Below are positions 1 to 9,033 of a stretch of DNA of 62,702 nt, piece after piece (within the stretch, counting starts at the first letter, position 1; each line of letters starts with the position of its first letter). The stretch is taken from positions 1-62,702 of the forward strand of contig CAJWVZ010000017.1 of assembly GCA_913048385.1 (NCBI GenBank). The letters are read 5' to 3'. The notes under the pieces are model-generated. The model was given only the letters and a program-made list of their open reading frames with translations. It was not told where the DNA came from and ran no database searches. Position numbers and translations under genes: made by a program. This DNA comes from an uncultured Gammaproteobacteria bacterium. Its GTDB lineage: Bacteria > Pseudomonadota > Gammaproteobacteria > Pseudomonadales > Pseudohongiellaceae.

Positions 1-71
1 GGCCGTGTGCGATTCGAACGCACGACCAATTGGTTAAAAGCCAACTGCTCTACCGGCTGAGCTAACGGCCC
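1..71 (-). tRNA. tRNA-Lys (anticodon UUU), 3' end cut by window edge
   Basis: Read on the minus strand, the cloverleaf starts at 71 with acceptor strand GGGCCGT. It continues with a D arm, a five-pair anticodon stem (GTTGG/CCAAT) around the loop CTTTTAA (anticodon TTT), and a T arm with the TTCGAAT loop. The sequence closely resembles E. coli tRNA-Lys. The last acceptor base and discriminator lie beyond base 1. In Pseudomonas a tRNA-Lys also follows queC, so the position fits. Confidence 0.95.
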
Positions 72-95
72 ACGACGGAGCGACATGTTACTATT

Positions 96-130
96 AAAAA
101 AAAAAAACACAAGTCACAGCAGACTATTTC
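96..130 (-). terminator. Possible queC terminator: weak hairpin plus T12
   Basis: A run of 12 A on the plus strand (96-107) reads as T12 downstream of the queC stop. It is preceded by a weak AGTC/GACT stem with a six-base loop. The U tract is strong and the stem is weak, so termination before the tRNA gene is only plausible. Confidence 0.3.
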
Positions 131-167
131 TCATTAAATTTAACAAATAATCGTAATCGTGAGAGAT

Positions 168-857
168 TCATTTGGGCCTGGAGGAGTAGCGTGTTGGATC
201 TGGTTGCGAGCTGTCCGCAAAGCCTTTTTTTCGCAATCTGCAACTGTCACAGATGCCACACGCAAGCCCTTCCGTTGAGGCTTGATAACAAGAAACTGTC
301 AGCCCATAATTAACTCCTAAAGATACACCCAATAGAACAATCTCTGCCTTTGTTAAATTAATTAAGGGCGCTTGAAGCTCTATTTTACAACCTTCAACAC
401 CAACCTTTGTCGCCAGTCCTATTAAATTCTGGAAGGCTTCTATAAATTCAGGTCTACAATCAGGATAACCTGAATAATCTAAAGCGTTAACACCAATAAA
501 AATGGCCTCAGCTTCTTCAACCTCAGCCCACGCCAACGCAGACGCGAGGAAAATTGTGTTGCGAGCAGGCACATATGTTGGAGGAATTCCAGATTCCTCT
601 TCTATGGGAACAGGAATACCTTGATCAGTAAGAGCCGAACCACCGATCATGCTCAGATCGATCTTCATGACCTTATGTTCGACGCGATCAATCCGATGCA
701 TGGACTGAACCACCCGACTAGCTGCTTCCAGCTCACTGCGAGAACGTTGGCCATAATCAAAACTCAATGCCAAGCATTTGTAACCTTCGTCTAACGCTAT
801 AGCTAAACACGTCGCAGAATCAAGCCCTCCAGAAACCAACACTATTGCCTTTTTCAT
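168..857 (-). CDS. queC: 7-cyano-7-deazaguanine synthase QueC
   Basis: QueC converts 7-carboxy-7-deazaguanine to preQ0 with ATP and ammonia, a cytosolic step in queuosine tRNA modification. The ATP pyrophosphatase motif SGGLDS is at residues 9-14, and the zinc ligands Cys190, Cys200, Cys203 and Cys206 form the usual C-terminal cluster (CGxCxxC). Length is 229 aa against about 231 in E. coli. I start at the ATG at 857, where [11 protein letters not shown] aligns with the family, rather than at an upstream codon at 887. It follows queE, which makes its substrate, on the same strand, so the two are probably cotranscribed. Confidence 0.95.
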   Translation of the reverse strand: MKKAIVLVSGGLDSATCLAIALDEGYKCLALSFDYGQRSRSELEAASRVVQSMHRIDRVEHKVMKIDLSMIGGSALTDQGIPVPIEEESGIPPTYVPARNTIFLASALAWAEVEEAEAIFIGVNALDYSGYPDCRPEFIEAFQNLIGLATKVGVEGCKIELQAPLINLTKAEIVLLGVSLGVNYGLTVSCYQASTEGLACGICDSCRLRKKGFADSSQPDPTRYSSRPK

Positions 858-911
858 ATTTAATCCGAATCCTGCGAGCTTTAACACTATGATGCATTGT
901 CGCTGAATTTC

Positions 912-1565
912 TCAATGTCCGGGGGCATCTCCCCAAAGCAGTTTGTGCATCTGCATCTGCACCCTAACTTGCAACCTATCAGCCAAGACCCAATTGGCTA
1001 GGTTGGTTGATGACAACTCGTCATGTGAAACCGAAAAGAAAACGTCGCCTACGATCTCCAACAAGTTAAACTGGATCAATTTCGTTTTAGCCCATTCGTA
1101 ATCTTTTCTATTACAAATGACAAACTTAATCTGATCCTTAAGTTTAAGGTGTGCGAAACTCTCATAGAGATTTCTTTTATCCTCTCCAGAGCCCGGGGTT
1201 TTTATATCTAAAACAATTGAAACTCGACCATCTATTGAATCAATAGGCAACGCGCCGCTCGTCTCTATTGATACTGCGTATCCGTCATCACAAAGATGAT
1301 TCATTAACGATAATACCGATGGCTGCGCTAAAGGCTCGCCGCCAGTGACCGTAATTGTTCTACAACCAAATTGTGAAACTGTCTTCCTAATTTCATCAAC
1401 GGCGATTTGGCTTCCACCCTCAAAAGCATAAGCACTATCGCAGTAACGGCACCTCAGCGGGCATCCGGTTAAGCGAATGAACACAGTTGGCTTTCCAACA
1501 GTTCTCGCCTCACCTTGAAGCGAATAGAAAATCTCCGTAATCCTTAAACTTAAAGGTTGACCCAT
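912..1565 (-). CDS. queE: 7-carboxy-7-deazaguanine synthase QueE (radical SAM)
   Basis: This radical SAM enzyme rearranges 6-carboxytetrahydropterin to 7-carboxy-7-deazaguanine, upstream of QueC. The [4Fe-4S]/SAM motif CxxxCxxC is at Cys35, Cys39 and Cys42, and a GGEP motif follows near residue 75. The N-terminal substrate region EIFYSLQGEARTVG is intact. Length is about 217 aa. I chose the ATG at 1565 because AGCAGG lies six bases upstream; a GTG at 1580 is the alternative. QueD and queF are not in the window. Confidence 0.93.
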   Translation of the reverse strand: MGQPLSLRITEIFYSLQGEARTVGKPTVFIRLTGCPLRCRYCDSAYAFEGGSQIAVDEIRKTVSQFGCRTITVTGGEPLAQPSVLSLMNHLCDDGYAVSIETSGALPIDSIDGRVSIVLDIKTPGSGEDKRNLYESFAHLKLKDQIKFVICNRKDYEWAKTKLIQFNLLEIVGDVFFSVSHDELSSTNLANWVLADRLQVRVQMQMHKLLWGDAPGH

Positions 1566-1632
1566 AGACGACCTGCTCACCGCATTACAAACGCAATCTT
1601 AGGTTTTATGAAACAAGCAACTCGCGACTGAA

Positions 1633-2403
1633 CTAATCGATACTTAGCAATCTCGTATCTGCCAAATTGGCAACGCCTGTATTTGGGAACTCACGCTTGA
1701 TCTCGTTCAACAATTGCTTTGCTCGGGGGATATTTCCCAAACCTTGATAGGCTAAGCCTAGTCCATACATAGCGTCGGGCAGTTTAGAAGAGTCGCGATA
1801 TTCATTCAAAATTATCTCATAGCTATCTCTCGCAGCATCAAAACTGCCCAAGTATAAAAACGCCTGCCCCTTCCAGTAATGGGCATTTGTAACGAATCTT
1901 CCTTGAGGGTAAACATCAAGATAATGATTGAACTCCGCAACTGATCTCTCAAAATCGCTATTGATAACAGAATCGTATGCCAATTGATAAAGCTGTTGCT
2001 CGGTCAACACAGCCGGCTGAAGCGTTCCTCGATTAGAATTTTCAGGCATCGGAATTATCGTCGAAGCATCTTTTATTTGTTCAGCAGGTCCCGACTTTTC
2101 ATCTTCATCTATATCAGACGTTCTCTGGACTACCTTCGGTTCGAGCTTGCGCTCAGAGGCAAGTGCCTCTAAATCAATCAATCTATTATCCGTATCGGTA
2201 TACCTACCAAGTGAATCACGTTGCAGCTTTTTAATTTCAAAGCCCTGCTCTTCAAGCTGCCCTCTTAAGGCTTGAACCTCTAACTGCAACTGTCTATTCT
2301 GCTCTAGAAGAAGACTTAAGCCTTCGTTGCTCGATTGCCCAGTAGCGTAAAAAGTCAAAAAAGATAAATATGCAGTAGCAAAAGTTTTTAATAGTCTTAT
2401 CAT
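1633..2403 (-). CDS. cpoB: Tol-Pal coordinator CpoB/YbgF
   Basis: CpoB is a periplasmic protein that coordinates peptidoglycan synthesis by PBP1B with outer-membrane constriction driven by Tol-Pal. The 256-aa product has a short signal peptide ending near the Ala-Thr-Gly-Gln around residue 22. A trimerising coiled coil follows (about 27-85), then a polar linker, then three TPR-like repeats from about 135 to the C terminus. This is the standard architecture. In related bacteria it sits after pal; here it follows tolB directly with an 86-base gap. The ATG has GTAAGGAA upstream. Confidence 0.92.
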   Translation of the reverse strand: MIRLLKTFATAYLSFLTFYATGQSSNEGLSLLLEQNRQLQLEVQALRGQLEEQGFEIKKLQRDSLGRYTDTDNRLIDLEALASERKLEPKVVQRTSDIDEDEKSGPAEQIKDASTIIPMPENSNRGTLQPAVLTEQQLYQLAYDSVINSDFERSVAEFNHYLDVYPQGRFVTNAHYWKGQAFLYLGSFDAARDSYEIILNEYRDSSKLPDAMYGLGLAYQGLGNIPRAKQLLNEIKREFPNTGVANLADTRLLSID

Positions 2404-2422
2404 CGTCGATTCCTTACAAGTA

Positions 2423-2455
2423 TTCAGGTTTTGTTCAGGCTTTGTTCAGTTTTTC
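2423..2455. repeat. Three 11-bp direct repeats between tolB and cpoB
   Basis: The units are TTCAGGTTTTG, TTCAGGCTTTG and TTCAGTTTTTC at 2423, 2434 and 2445. They lie immediately upstream of cpoB, at the place where pal normally sits. An 11-bp period is about one helical turn, which would suit a regulator, but they could equally be a rearrangement scar. Confidence 0.6.
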
Positions 2456-2489
2456 TTAAATCTCTCTGCCCAAAACGAAGAGCGCGGAC

Positions 2490-3830
2490 TTAATTTAAAA
2501 AAGGTGACCACGACGGCTCTCGAACATCCCCTTGATTGGATGGAAGCCTGAACTTAACCCTGCCGTCAATCGATACTGCATCCAACACTCCTCTATCGTC
2601 AAATTTTGTAGCATAAATAATCATGCTGCCATTCGGAGCGATACTCGGAGATTCATCAAGACGAGTCGAGGTTAATGTGATAACTCTCAACGTCTCTAAA
2701 TTCATAATAGAAATATGATATTGAGGACTCTGCCTCGTCTCTCGTCGGACGTGAACCAAGTTTACCCCATCTGGCAAGAACTGAGCCTTTGAACATTGAA
2801 AACAGTCATAAGTTAAACGCTCTACATCGTAGCTATTTGCCCCTATCTCCATTTGATATATCTGCGGCTGCCCACTGCGATCAGACATAAAAACGATCGA
2901 CCTCCCATCCTTCGACCAACTCGGCTCAGTGTCAATCGCAGGGTGATCTGTAATTCGGGTTATCTGGTTACTGATTAGGTCTTGGACATAAATATCCGGG
3001 CTGCCGTCCTTCGATAGAACCATCGCAAGTTTTGAACCATCAGGAGAAAACACCGGAGAACTATTTATGTTTGGGAAATTCGTTATTTGCCTCCGCTGTC
3101 CAGAGACAATATTTTGAATGTAGATTCTTGGAAGGCCAGTTTCAAACGAAACATAGGCAATATCAAGTCCCTCCGGAGCCCAGTTAGGCGACATTATTGG
3201 CTCTTCCGATTCCAGCAAAACTTGAGCTCTCTTCCCGTCATAGTCAGATTTTTCCAATCGGTAATAGGTAAGCTCAGGGGACACGAATTCCGCTACGATG
3301 TATAGCAATTGAGTTGTGAATGCACCTCTGGTGCCAGTAACAGCCTCAAAGACTACGTTACTAATTTCGTGACCAATATCCCTGAGCTGACTCGTTCGAC
3401 CAGTCAGTAATTCACCCGCAAGTTTTTGCTGGCGATTAATATCAAAAAACTCATATTGAACTTCTATCAATCCACTGTCTGCAAGATAATCCACTTTACC
3501 TACTAAGAGATAATCTTGAGCCAGAACACTCCAATCACGATAATAAACCTCGGACTCCTCATTCGGCAATGCAAGCATATTCCGAGGAGAAAGTGGCTCA
3601 AACTCGCCAACTTGCTGAAGATCTTGTGAGACAATCTCCCGGACGTCTTCCGGAGGCAAACCACGCCCAGTCCATTGAAATGGCACTATCGCGATTGGGA
3701 TTGGATTATCGACGCCTTGAGTTATCTGTATGCTTAACTGCGCGTGAGCGACACTTCCCCAAAGCAATAATAGAAATGCGTTTAAGCAACTTAATTCTTT
3801 TTTAAAATGCTCAAATAATTGATATTTCAA
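2490..3830 (-). CDS. tolB: Tol-Pal translocation protein TolB
   Basis: TolB is a periplasmic beta-propeller that shuttles between Pal, TolA and outer-membrane proteins during cell division. The 446-aa product has a signal peptide ending AHA|Q near residue 31. An N-terminal alpha/beta domain follows, then WD40-like PD40 blades with repeated SPDGS/SKDG/WSPFLN motifs. The start is a TTG at 3830 overlapping the tolA stop in ATTGA, with AGGA nine bases upstream; no ATG precedes the signal peptide. The overlap implies translational coupling. Its usual partner gene pal does not follow. Confidence 0.94.
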   Translation of the reverse strand: MKYQLFEHFKKELSCLNAFLLLLWGSVAHAQLSIQITQGVDNPIPIAIVPFQWTGRGLPPEDVREIVSQDLQQVGEFEPLSPRNMLALPNEESEVYYRDWSVLAQDYLLVGKVDYLADSGLIEVQYEFFDINRQQKLAGELLTGRTSQLRDIGHEISNVVFEAVTGTRGAFTTQLLYIVAEFVSPELTYYRLEKSDYDGKRAQVLLESEEPIMSPNWAPEGLDIAYVSFETGLPRIYIQNIVSGQRRQITNFPNINSSPVFSPDGSKLAMVLSKDGSPDIYVQDLISNQITRITDHPAIDTEPSWSKDGRSIVFMSDRSGQPQIYQMEIGANSYDVERLTYDCFQCSKAQFLPDGVNLVHVRRETRQSPQYHISIMNLETLRVITLTSTRLDESPSIAPNGSMIIYATKFDDRGVLDAVSIDGRVKFRLPSNQGDVREPSWSPFLN

Positions 3831-4633
3831 TTTAAGAGATCCTCGGGTTGGAAAATCAAAGCAAGTAAGCGAAAGTTTTCATTGAAAATGCGGATCGGAA
3901 GCGTTTGCAATTCTCTGAAGGGAGCCGCACTGTAGACCGCGTTTTCAGCCGACCGATCAAACGCTGCGTCACCGCTAGACTGAGTTATTTGTGCACTTGT
4001 TAAGTCACCAGTCGGTAGCATCTTGATTTCTATTATCGCTCTCATACCATTACGCGCGCTTGGTGGCCGGGACCAAGACTCCTCGACCAGTTCTTGGATG
4101 AGCGATATCGCACTTTGTATTAATTCAAACTCACTACTTGCACCGTCTAATGGCTGTTCAGAATCCTCCGCCATCCTTTCCGATGCCGCCTCTTCCTCTC
4201 TTGCAGCTAACTCACTCTCAATTCGTTGTTCTTCTAATCTCTTTTTCTCTTCTTCCCGTTTCGACTTATCAATATCTTCTTTTATAGCTTTATCTCTCGC
4301 CAACTTATCCTCAGCAAGGCGTTGTCTCTTTTGCTCCTCTTCTTCCCGCTGATTTTGACTCGCAAGCTCACGCTCATATTCGGCTTGCTGACGTTCCCGT
4401 CGATCGTCCTCTCTTCTCAAACGTTCCGCCGTCCTTTGGTTTGATACTTGGGGATTCTCATCGAAAAACAGGGCCTTTATTACCGTAGGTTGAACTAATT
4501 CAAAATCTCGCGTTTGACTAACATCTCCGAGATAAAGCAAACCAACCAAAAGCACTGTATGAAGGATTAACGCCACCACGGCAGACAAAGGATAGCCATT
4601 CAGAGCGATTACTTTACCCAATTGCGCGCTCAT
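3827..4633 (-). CDS. tolA: Inner-membrane-anchored energy transducer TolA
   Basis: TolA carries the proton-motive signal from TolQ-TolR across the periplasm. The 268-aa product has one N-terminal transmembrane helix (about 15-35), a highly charged Glu/Arg/Lys/Gln-rich helical stalk (about 60-165) and a C-terminal TolA/TonB-like domain (about 170-268). The stalk is short compared with the 421-aa E. coli protein. I start at the ATG at 4633 (MSAQLGKV), with TAGGG 12 bases upstream; a TTG at 4645 is less likely. It follows tolR closely on the same strand. Confidence 0.92.
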   Translation of the reverse strand: MSAQLGKVIALNGYPLSAVVALILHTVLLVGLLYLGDVSQTRDFELVQPTVIKALFFDENPQVSNQRTAERLRREDDRRERQQAEYERELASQNQREEEEQKRQRLAEDKLARDKAIKEDIDKSKREEEKKRLEEQRIESELAAREEEAASERMAEDSEQPLDGASSEFELIQSAISLIQELVEESWSRPPSARNGMRAIIEIKMLPTGDLTSAQITQSSGDAAFDRSAENAVYSAAPFRELQTLPIRIFNENFRLLALIFQPEDLLN

Positions 4634-4647
4634 ATCTAGTAGCAACC

Positions 4648-5088
4648 CTAATCGCTTTGCACGGGCTGCGTAATAAAATTCGGATTAGACACTCCAGCCT
4701 CCTGCAACACCGTGATAAGTTTCACCATCGCCCCCCAGTTTGCCAACGTATCCCCTTCTATCAAAACTTGTATCCTTGGATTAGCTGCGACTACACGGCT
4801 GACTTGAGTACCCACCGTTTCTAATGTTACCGACTCTCGCTCTTCCCCGAAAGCTCCGATATTCAAAAATACATCGCCAGAGGCCGTCAGTGACACAACT
4901 AACGCTTCAATGTTCTCATTTATATTCAGTGGCTCACTATTGGCCTCAGGAAGCTCAACCTCAATACCCTGGTCAAGCAAAGGAGCTGTAACCATAAATA
5001 CTATTAACAAAACCAACATCACATCAATGTATGGCACTACATTGATATCGCTCATCGCCTTACGTTTTTTCTTAGGAATTACCTGCAT
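4648..5088 (-). CDS. tolR: Tol-Pal proton channel subunit TolR
   Basis: TolR is the ExbD-like partner of TolQ and forms the proton channel that energises TolA. The 146-aa product has a cytosolic basic N terminus, then the transmembrane helix VVPYIDVMLVLLIVFM containing the proton-conducting Asp22 (Asp23 in E. coli). The ExbD/TolR periplasmic domain completes it. It lies 11 bases after tolQ and just before tolA in a single transcription unit. Confidence 0.95.
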   Translation of the reverse strand: MQVIPKKKRKAMSDINVVPYIDVMLVLLIVFMVTAPLLDQGIEVELPEANSEPLNINENIEALVVSLTASGDVFLNIGAFGEERESVTLETVGTQVSRVVAANPRIQVLIEGDTLANWGAMVKLITVLQEAGVSNPNFITQPVQSD

Positions 5089-5099
5089 CAGTCAATTCC

Positions 5100-5843
5100 T
5101 CAACCGCCATATACCTGTCGATGCAATATGCTCGAGAATTCTTCCGTGAAAGTTATATAGCTGCCTGAAATGCTCTCCACTTGAGCCGTATATCGGTTGT
5201 ACGCAACAACAGCAGGGATTGCAGCAAATAAACCCATAGCAGTGGCTATTAATGCCTCCGCAATACCGGGAGCAACTACTTGCAGAGTTGCCTGATTCTG
5301 ACTCGCCAACCCAATAAACGCATTCATTATTCCGATAACAGTACCGAACAAACCAATATAGGGTGTAACCGACCCGACTGTTGCTAAAAACGACAAATGA
5401 TTCTCTAGCTTCTCCTCTTCTCTCGAATATGCCACTCTCATTGCACGCTGCGCACCTTGCATAACGGCTTCCTTCTCTGCGGTCGGTTGCTGCCTCAACT
5501 TCATGAACTCTTTAAACCCGGCTCGAAAAATATTCTCAATACCAACGATCTGTAGGTCTTCAGCTTGAAGCTGAGTTCCATCTTTATAGAGCTGACTGAG
5601 ATCCATACCAGACCAAAATCGCTCTTCAAAATTTAAGACCCCTGCGGCTGCGGCACCCAAAACCAAAAAGCGCTGTACAATCATAATCCAAGACAAAATT
5701 GACAGGACCAACAGTGTTAACATGACCAATTGCACAGGCAAGGTAGCGTCTATAATAAGTTGTAAAGGGCTAAGCTCTTGGTTCAAAGATATCACTCCAA
5801 ATTTAATAGCGTATGGGGCACGCAGACCGAAACCGCCATGCAT
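5100..5843 (-). CDS. tolQ: Tol-Pal proton channel subunit TolQ
   Basis: TolQ is the three-helix ExbB-like inner-membrane protein that pairs with TolR. A first helix lies near residues 37-60, and two more flank the conserved block FLATVGSVTPYIGLFGTVIGIMNAF and the alanine-rich ALIATAMGLFAAIPAVVAYNR. The ATG at 5843 gives 247 aa with no clear Shine-Dalgarno. A TTG at 5786 preceded by GGAGTG with six-base spacing gives 228 aa, matching the usual length, and may be the true start. Upstream, ybgC is missing. Confidence 0.93.
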   Translation of the reverse strand: MHGGFGLRAPYAIKFGVISLNQELSPLQLIIDATLPVQLVMLTLLVLSILSWIMIVQRFLVLGAAAAGVLNFEERFWSGMDLSQLYKDGTQLQAEDLQIVGIENIFRAGFKEFMKLRQQPTAEKEAVMQGAQRAMRVAYSREEEKLENHLSFLATVGSVTPYIGLFGTVIGIMNAFIGLASQNQATLQVVAPGIAEALIATAMGLFAAIPAVVAYNRYTAQVESISGSYITFTEEFSSILHRQVYGG

Positions 5844-5973
5844 GATTTATCGGCCAAAGAGAGCAATAGTTTTGCAAAATTCTGACGCAAACAATGGCAT
5901 AATTGAGCGGAGCTGATTTACTTTCAACATCAGGACAAGAAGTATTTGTTGACAAAAAATGTATATACTCGCC

Positions 5974-7002
5974 TTACTCTCCACCTAATATTTCTGTAAG
6001 GTTGGCGGAGATTTCTAAGTCGAAATGACGATAAGCAAATCGTGTTACAACTCTTCCCCGCGGTGTGCGCATTATAAACCCTTGCTGGATTAGATAAGGC
6101 TCTAAAACATCTTCGATCGTATCCCTTTCCTCACTAATTGCTGCGGCAAGGCTATCTACGCCCACTGGCCCCCCTTCAAACTTTTCTATCATTGTCATCA
6201 AGAGCCGTCGATCCATCTGATCAAAACCGTTTTTATCAACGTTCAGCATATCTAAGGCTAGGCACGATAGATCTTCGTTAATAAGGCCATCGGCCTTAAC
6301 TTCTGAATAATCTCTTACGCGACGTAACAACCTATTAGCAATCCGAGGAGTTCCTCGCGAGCGACGAGCAATTTCTGCTGCACCTTTACCATCTATCTCA
6401 GTTTGTAAAATTTTAGACGCTCTTTCAACGATCAGTTTTAACTCATCGACTGAGTAAAACTCCAAGCGTTGTATGATACCGAAACGATCTCTCAACGGAG
6501 AGGTCAGTAACCCGGCACGGGTGGTTGCACCCACCAGCGTAAAAGCAGGCAAATCCAACTTAATCGAGCGAGCTGAAGGGCCTTCACCGATCATTATATC
6601 AAGCTGGTAATCTTCCATCGCAGGATAAAGTATTTCTTCAATTGCTGGACTAAGTCTATGAATTTCATCAATAAAAAGGACGTCTCCTGCATCAAGATTT
6701 GTCAGCATCGCAGCAAGATCACCAGCTTTTTCTAACACTGGGCCTGATGTTGATTTTATTGCAACGTTCAATTCATTGGCGATGATATTCGCAAGAGTTG
6801 TTTTTCCGAGCCCAGGAGGTCCAAAAATGAGGGTATGATCAAGCGGTTCACCTCGGTTTCGCGCCGCGTTGATAAAAATATCCATCTGAGCCTTGACCTC
6901 CACTTGACCAATGTAATCGGTCATTGCAAGAGGTCGTGTCGAACGATCTAACGGTTCTTCATGGACAGCGGAATTAGGTGAAACAAATCTCTCCTCAGTC
7001 AT
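5974..7002 (-). CDS. ruvB: Holliday junction branch-migration helicase RuvB
   Basis: RuvB is the AAA+ motor that drives branch migration of Holliday junctions with RuvA. The 342-aa product shows Walker [10 protein letters not shown] (61-69), Walker B DEIH (112-115), sensor GATTRAGLL, and a C-terminal winged helix ending [17 protein letters not shown] use the ATG at 7002 with GAGGGAG just upstream rather than 7020. It follows ruvA by 62 bases in the order ruvC-ruvA-ruvB. Confidence 0.97.
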   Translation of the reverse strand: MTEERFVSPNSAVHEEPLDRSTRPLAMTDYIGQVEVKAQMDIFINAARNRGEPLDHTLIFGPPGLGKTTLANIIANELNVAIKSTSGPVLEKAGDLAAMLTNLDAGDVLFIDEIHRLSPAIEEILYPAMEDYQLDIMIGEGPSARSIKLDLPAFTLVGATTRAGLLTSPLRDRFGIIQRLEFYSVDELKLIVERASKILQTEIDGKGAAEIARRSRGTPRIANRLLRRVRDYSEVKADGLINEDLSCLALDMLNVDKNGFDQMDRRLLMTMIEKFEGGPVGVDSLAAAISEERDTIEDVLEPYLIQQGFIMRTPRGRVVTRFAYRHFDLEISANLTEILGGE

Positions 7003-7064
7003 AACTCCCTCGACACACAATTCAAATTACATCAGATCACGAAATTCTCAAACCTATAAACAAT

Positions 7065-7676
7065 TCATAACCCAGAACCTAAAATCTTTAAAGCTTTCAA
7101 GATGAGTTCGCCACTATCTTTAGCCTGGTGAGTTTCAGAAACCAAAGAAATAGCCTTACTCGCTTCCGGAGCCTTGTACCCCAGCCCTACTAATGCCGCC
7201 TCCGCCTCCTTTTCAAAACTATTACCTGACGGGGCTGAACCATCATTTGTCGATTGGCGAGACTCACTGCTCCACTCCTTAAATCGGTCCCGAAGATCAA
7301 TGGCTAACCGCTCAGCGGTTTTCTTCCCGATCCCTGGAAGTTTCATAAGAGAAACGAGATCATTATCTCGAATCATGACAAGCAAATCTTGAGGCTCTGC
7401 ACTCGACACGACCCCCAGCGCCATTTTTGGCCCAATACCATTAACTTTTATCAAAGCTCGAAACATTTGTTTCGCCTTTAAGTGAGTAAATCCATATAAC
7501 TGATGTGCATCTTCCCTTACCACAAAGTGAGTATGTAAAACGACCGGCTCGCCAACCCCCGGCAAATCACAAGCAGTTGTGAGGGGAACTTGAATCTCAT
7601 AGGTAAGCCCGTTCACTTCGACCTCTACTTCGGTCGTCCCGCTTTTAACCAAAGTTCCTTTTATTCGCCCTATCAC
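7065..7676 (-). CDS. ruvA: Holliday junction DNA helicase subunit RuvA
   Basis: RuvA is the tetrameric junction-binding subunit that loads RuvB. The GTG at 7676, with AGGCGG six bases upstream, gives 203 aa beginning VIGRIKG, exactly the E. coli length. An OB-fold domain is followed by two helix-hairpin-helix motifs (VNGIGPKMALGV and LPGIGKKTAERLAIDL) and a flexible linker to the C-terminal RuvB-binding domain. A longer reading to 7730 would run into ruvC and is not supported. Confidence 0.96.
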   Translation of the reverse strand: MIGRIKGTLVKSGTTEVEVEVNGLTYEIQVPLTTACDLPGVGEPVVLHTHFVVREDAHQLYGFTHLKAKQMFRALIKVNGIGPKMALGVVSSAEPQDLLVMIRDNDLVSLMKLPGIGKKTAERLAIDLRDRFKEWSSESRQSTNDGSAPSGNSFEKEAEAALVGLGYKAPEASKAISLVSETHQAKDSGELILKALKILGSGL

Positions 7677-7689
7677 CGATTTCCGCCTT

Positions 7690-8208
7690 TTATCGTATGC
7701 GCTTTCTGCTAAACGATTTTGCTCCAGCAAGACGAATCAGATTTTTACTCGTGTTTGCATGACAAACAGCGATCGCAAGGCCATCTGCTGCATCCTCTGT
7801 CAATTCACCAGTGAAACTTAAAATTGCCCTAACCATATGCTGGACCTGCTGTTTTTCCGCACTGCCCGATCCCGTCACCGAAGACTTAACCGAGCGCGCC
7901 GAATATTCTGCCATATAAATGTCGTATTGAAGACAGGCCACCATAGCAGCCCCCCTCGCTTGACCCAGTTTTAACGCAGAGGATGCGTTACGTCCAACGA
8001 ATACCTCTTCAATAGCCACCTCGGTTGGCTTGTGCTTTTCAACCACTTGAGAGATCCCTTTAAAGATTGTCTGAAGTCTTTCCGCGTGCGATTTCATTTC
8101 AACTCGAACAACACCGCAGTCAAGGAATTCAAGACGATTGCCGTGCGACCTAATGACACCATATCCTGTGACTCGTGAGCCTGGGTCAATCCCTAATATT
8201 ATTGCCAT
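7690..8208 (-). CDS. ruvC: Crossover junction endodeoxyribonuclease RuvC
   Basis: RuvC is the dimeric resolvase that nicks Holliday junctions symmetrically with magnesium. The 172-aa RNase H-fold protein carries the acidic residues Asp8 (ILGIDPGS), Glu67/68 (AIEEVF), Asp139 and Asp142 (EDAADGLAIAVCH). The ATG at 8208 begins the typical MAIILGIDPG. It precedes ruvA by 13 bases and is probably cotranscribed with yebC upstream. Confidence 0.97.
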   Translation of the reverse strand: MAIILGIDPGSRVTGYGVIRSHGNRLEFLDCGVVRVEMKSHAERLQTIFKGISQVVEKHKPTEVAIEEVFVGRNASSALKLGQARGAAMVACLQYDIYMAEYSARSVKSSVTGSGSAEKQQVQHMVRAILSFTGELTEDAADGLAIAVCHANTSKNLIRLAGAKSFSRKRIR

Positions 8209-8233
8209 GACGTGCTGCCAAAAAATATAATAG

Positions 8234-8983
8234 CTATTCAGCCTCTAAATCACTCGCTATACGGTCGCTAATATTCGCATTAGAAAAAACGTTCTGAATG
8301 TCATCAAGATCTTCCATATGATCTATTAGGCTTAACAATGTCTGCGCGTCAGACAAGTCGAGTTCTGCATCCGTAGACGCAAGCATGGTCATTTCAGCGC
8401 TCTCAAAATCAAGTTCGCAAGCCAGAAAAGCATCTTGTACCGCCCCAAAATTCTCCAAATCAGTCATAACATCGATTGTGCCATCGTCATTAGTAACGAC
8501 ATCACTCGCGCCGGCATCCAGCCCAACCTCGATGATTGAGTTCTCATCACTCCCCTTGATGAACGTAATAATTCCAGTTTTCGTAAAAAGGTAAGAAACC
8601 GAACCGCTGACACCGAGAGTTCCGCCATACTTGCTAAAACAATGACGGACTTCAGCCACAGTACGGTTTTTATTGTCTGTCAAAGTTTCGACTAAGACAG
8701 CTGCTCCCCCAGGCCCATATCCTTCATAAACTAGCTCTTCAAGGTTTTCATTATCAGCAGTGCCCGCCCCACGTGCAATCGCACGGTCAATGGTATCTCG
8801 CGTCATATTCGCTGCCAATGCTTTGTCTACCACGGCACGCAATTTTGGATTATCCGAAAGGTTCGCCCCGCCTTTTGCGGCTACAGTTATTTCTCGAATA
8901 ATCTTCGTAAAGACTTTTCCTCGCTTTGCATCCTGACCCGCCTTTCGATGCTTTATATTCGCCCATTTACTGTGGCCAGCCAT
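8234..8983 (-). CDS. yebC: YebC/PmpR-family protein
   Basis: YebC-family proteins bind DNA as regulators in some species (PmpR) and have more recently been linked to translation through difficult peptides. The 249-aa product starts with the hallmark [23 protein letters not shown] and contains [23 protein letters not shown] and GSVSYLF. Length is typical. The gene sits between aspS and ruvC, the common arrangement, in the same leftward series. Which role applies here cannot be seen from the sequence. Confidence 0.95.
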   Translation of the reverse strand: MAGHSKWANIKHRKAGQDAKRGKVFTKIIREITVAAKGGANLSDNPKLRAVVDKALAANMTRDTIDRAIARGAGTADNENLEELVYEGYGPGGAAVLVETLTDNKNRTVAEVRHCFSKYGGTLGVSGSVSYLFTKTGIITFIKGSDENSIIEVGLDAGASDVVTNDDGTIDVMTDLENFGAVQDAFLACELDFESAEMTMLASTDAELDLSDAQTLLSLIDHMEDLDDIQNVFSNANISDRIASDLEAE

Positions 8984-9033
8984 ATATCTCCCCGAATTTA
9001 TTGCCGGTAGATCAATATTATCCCTACCATCTG

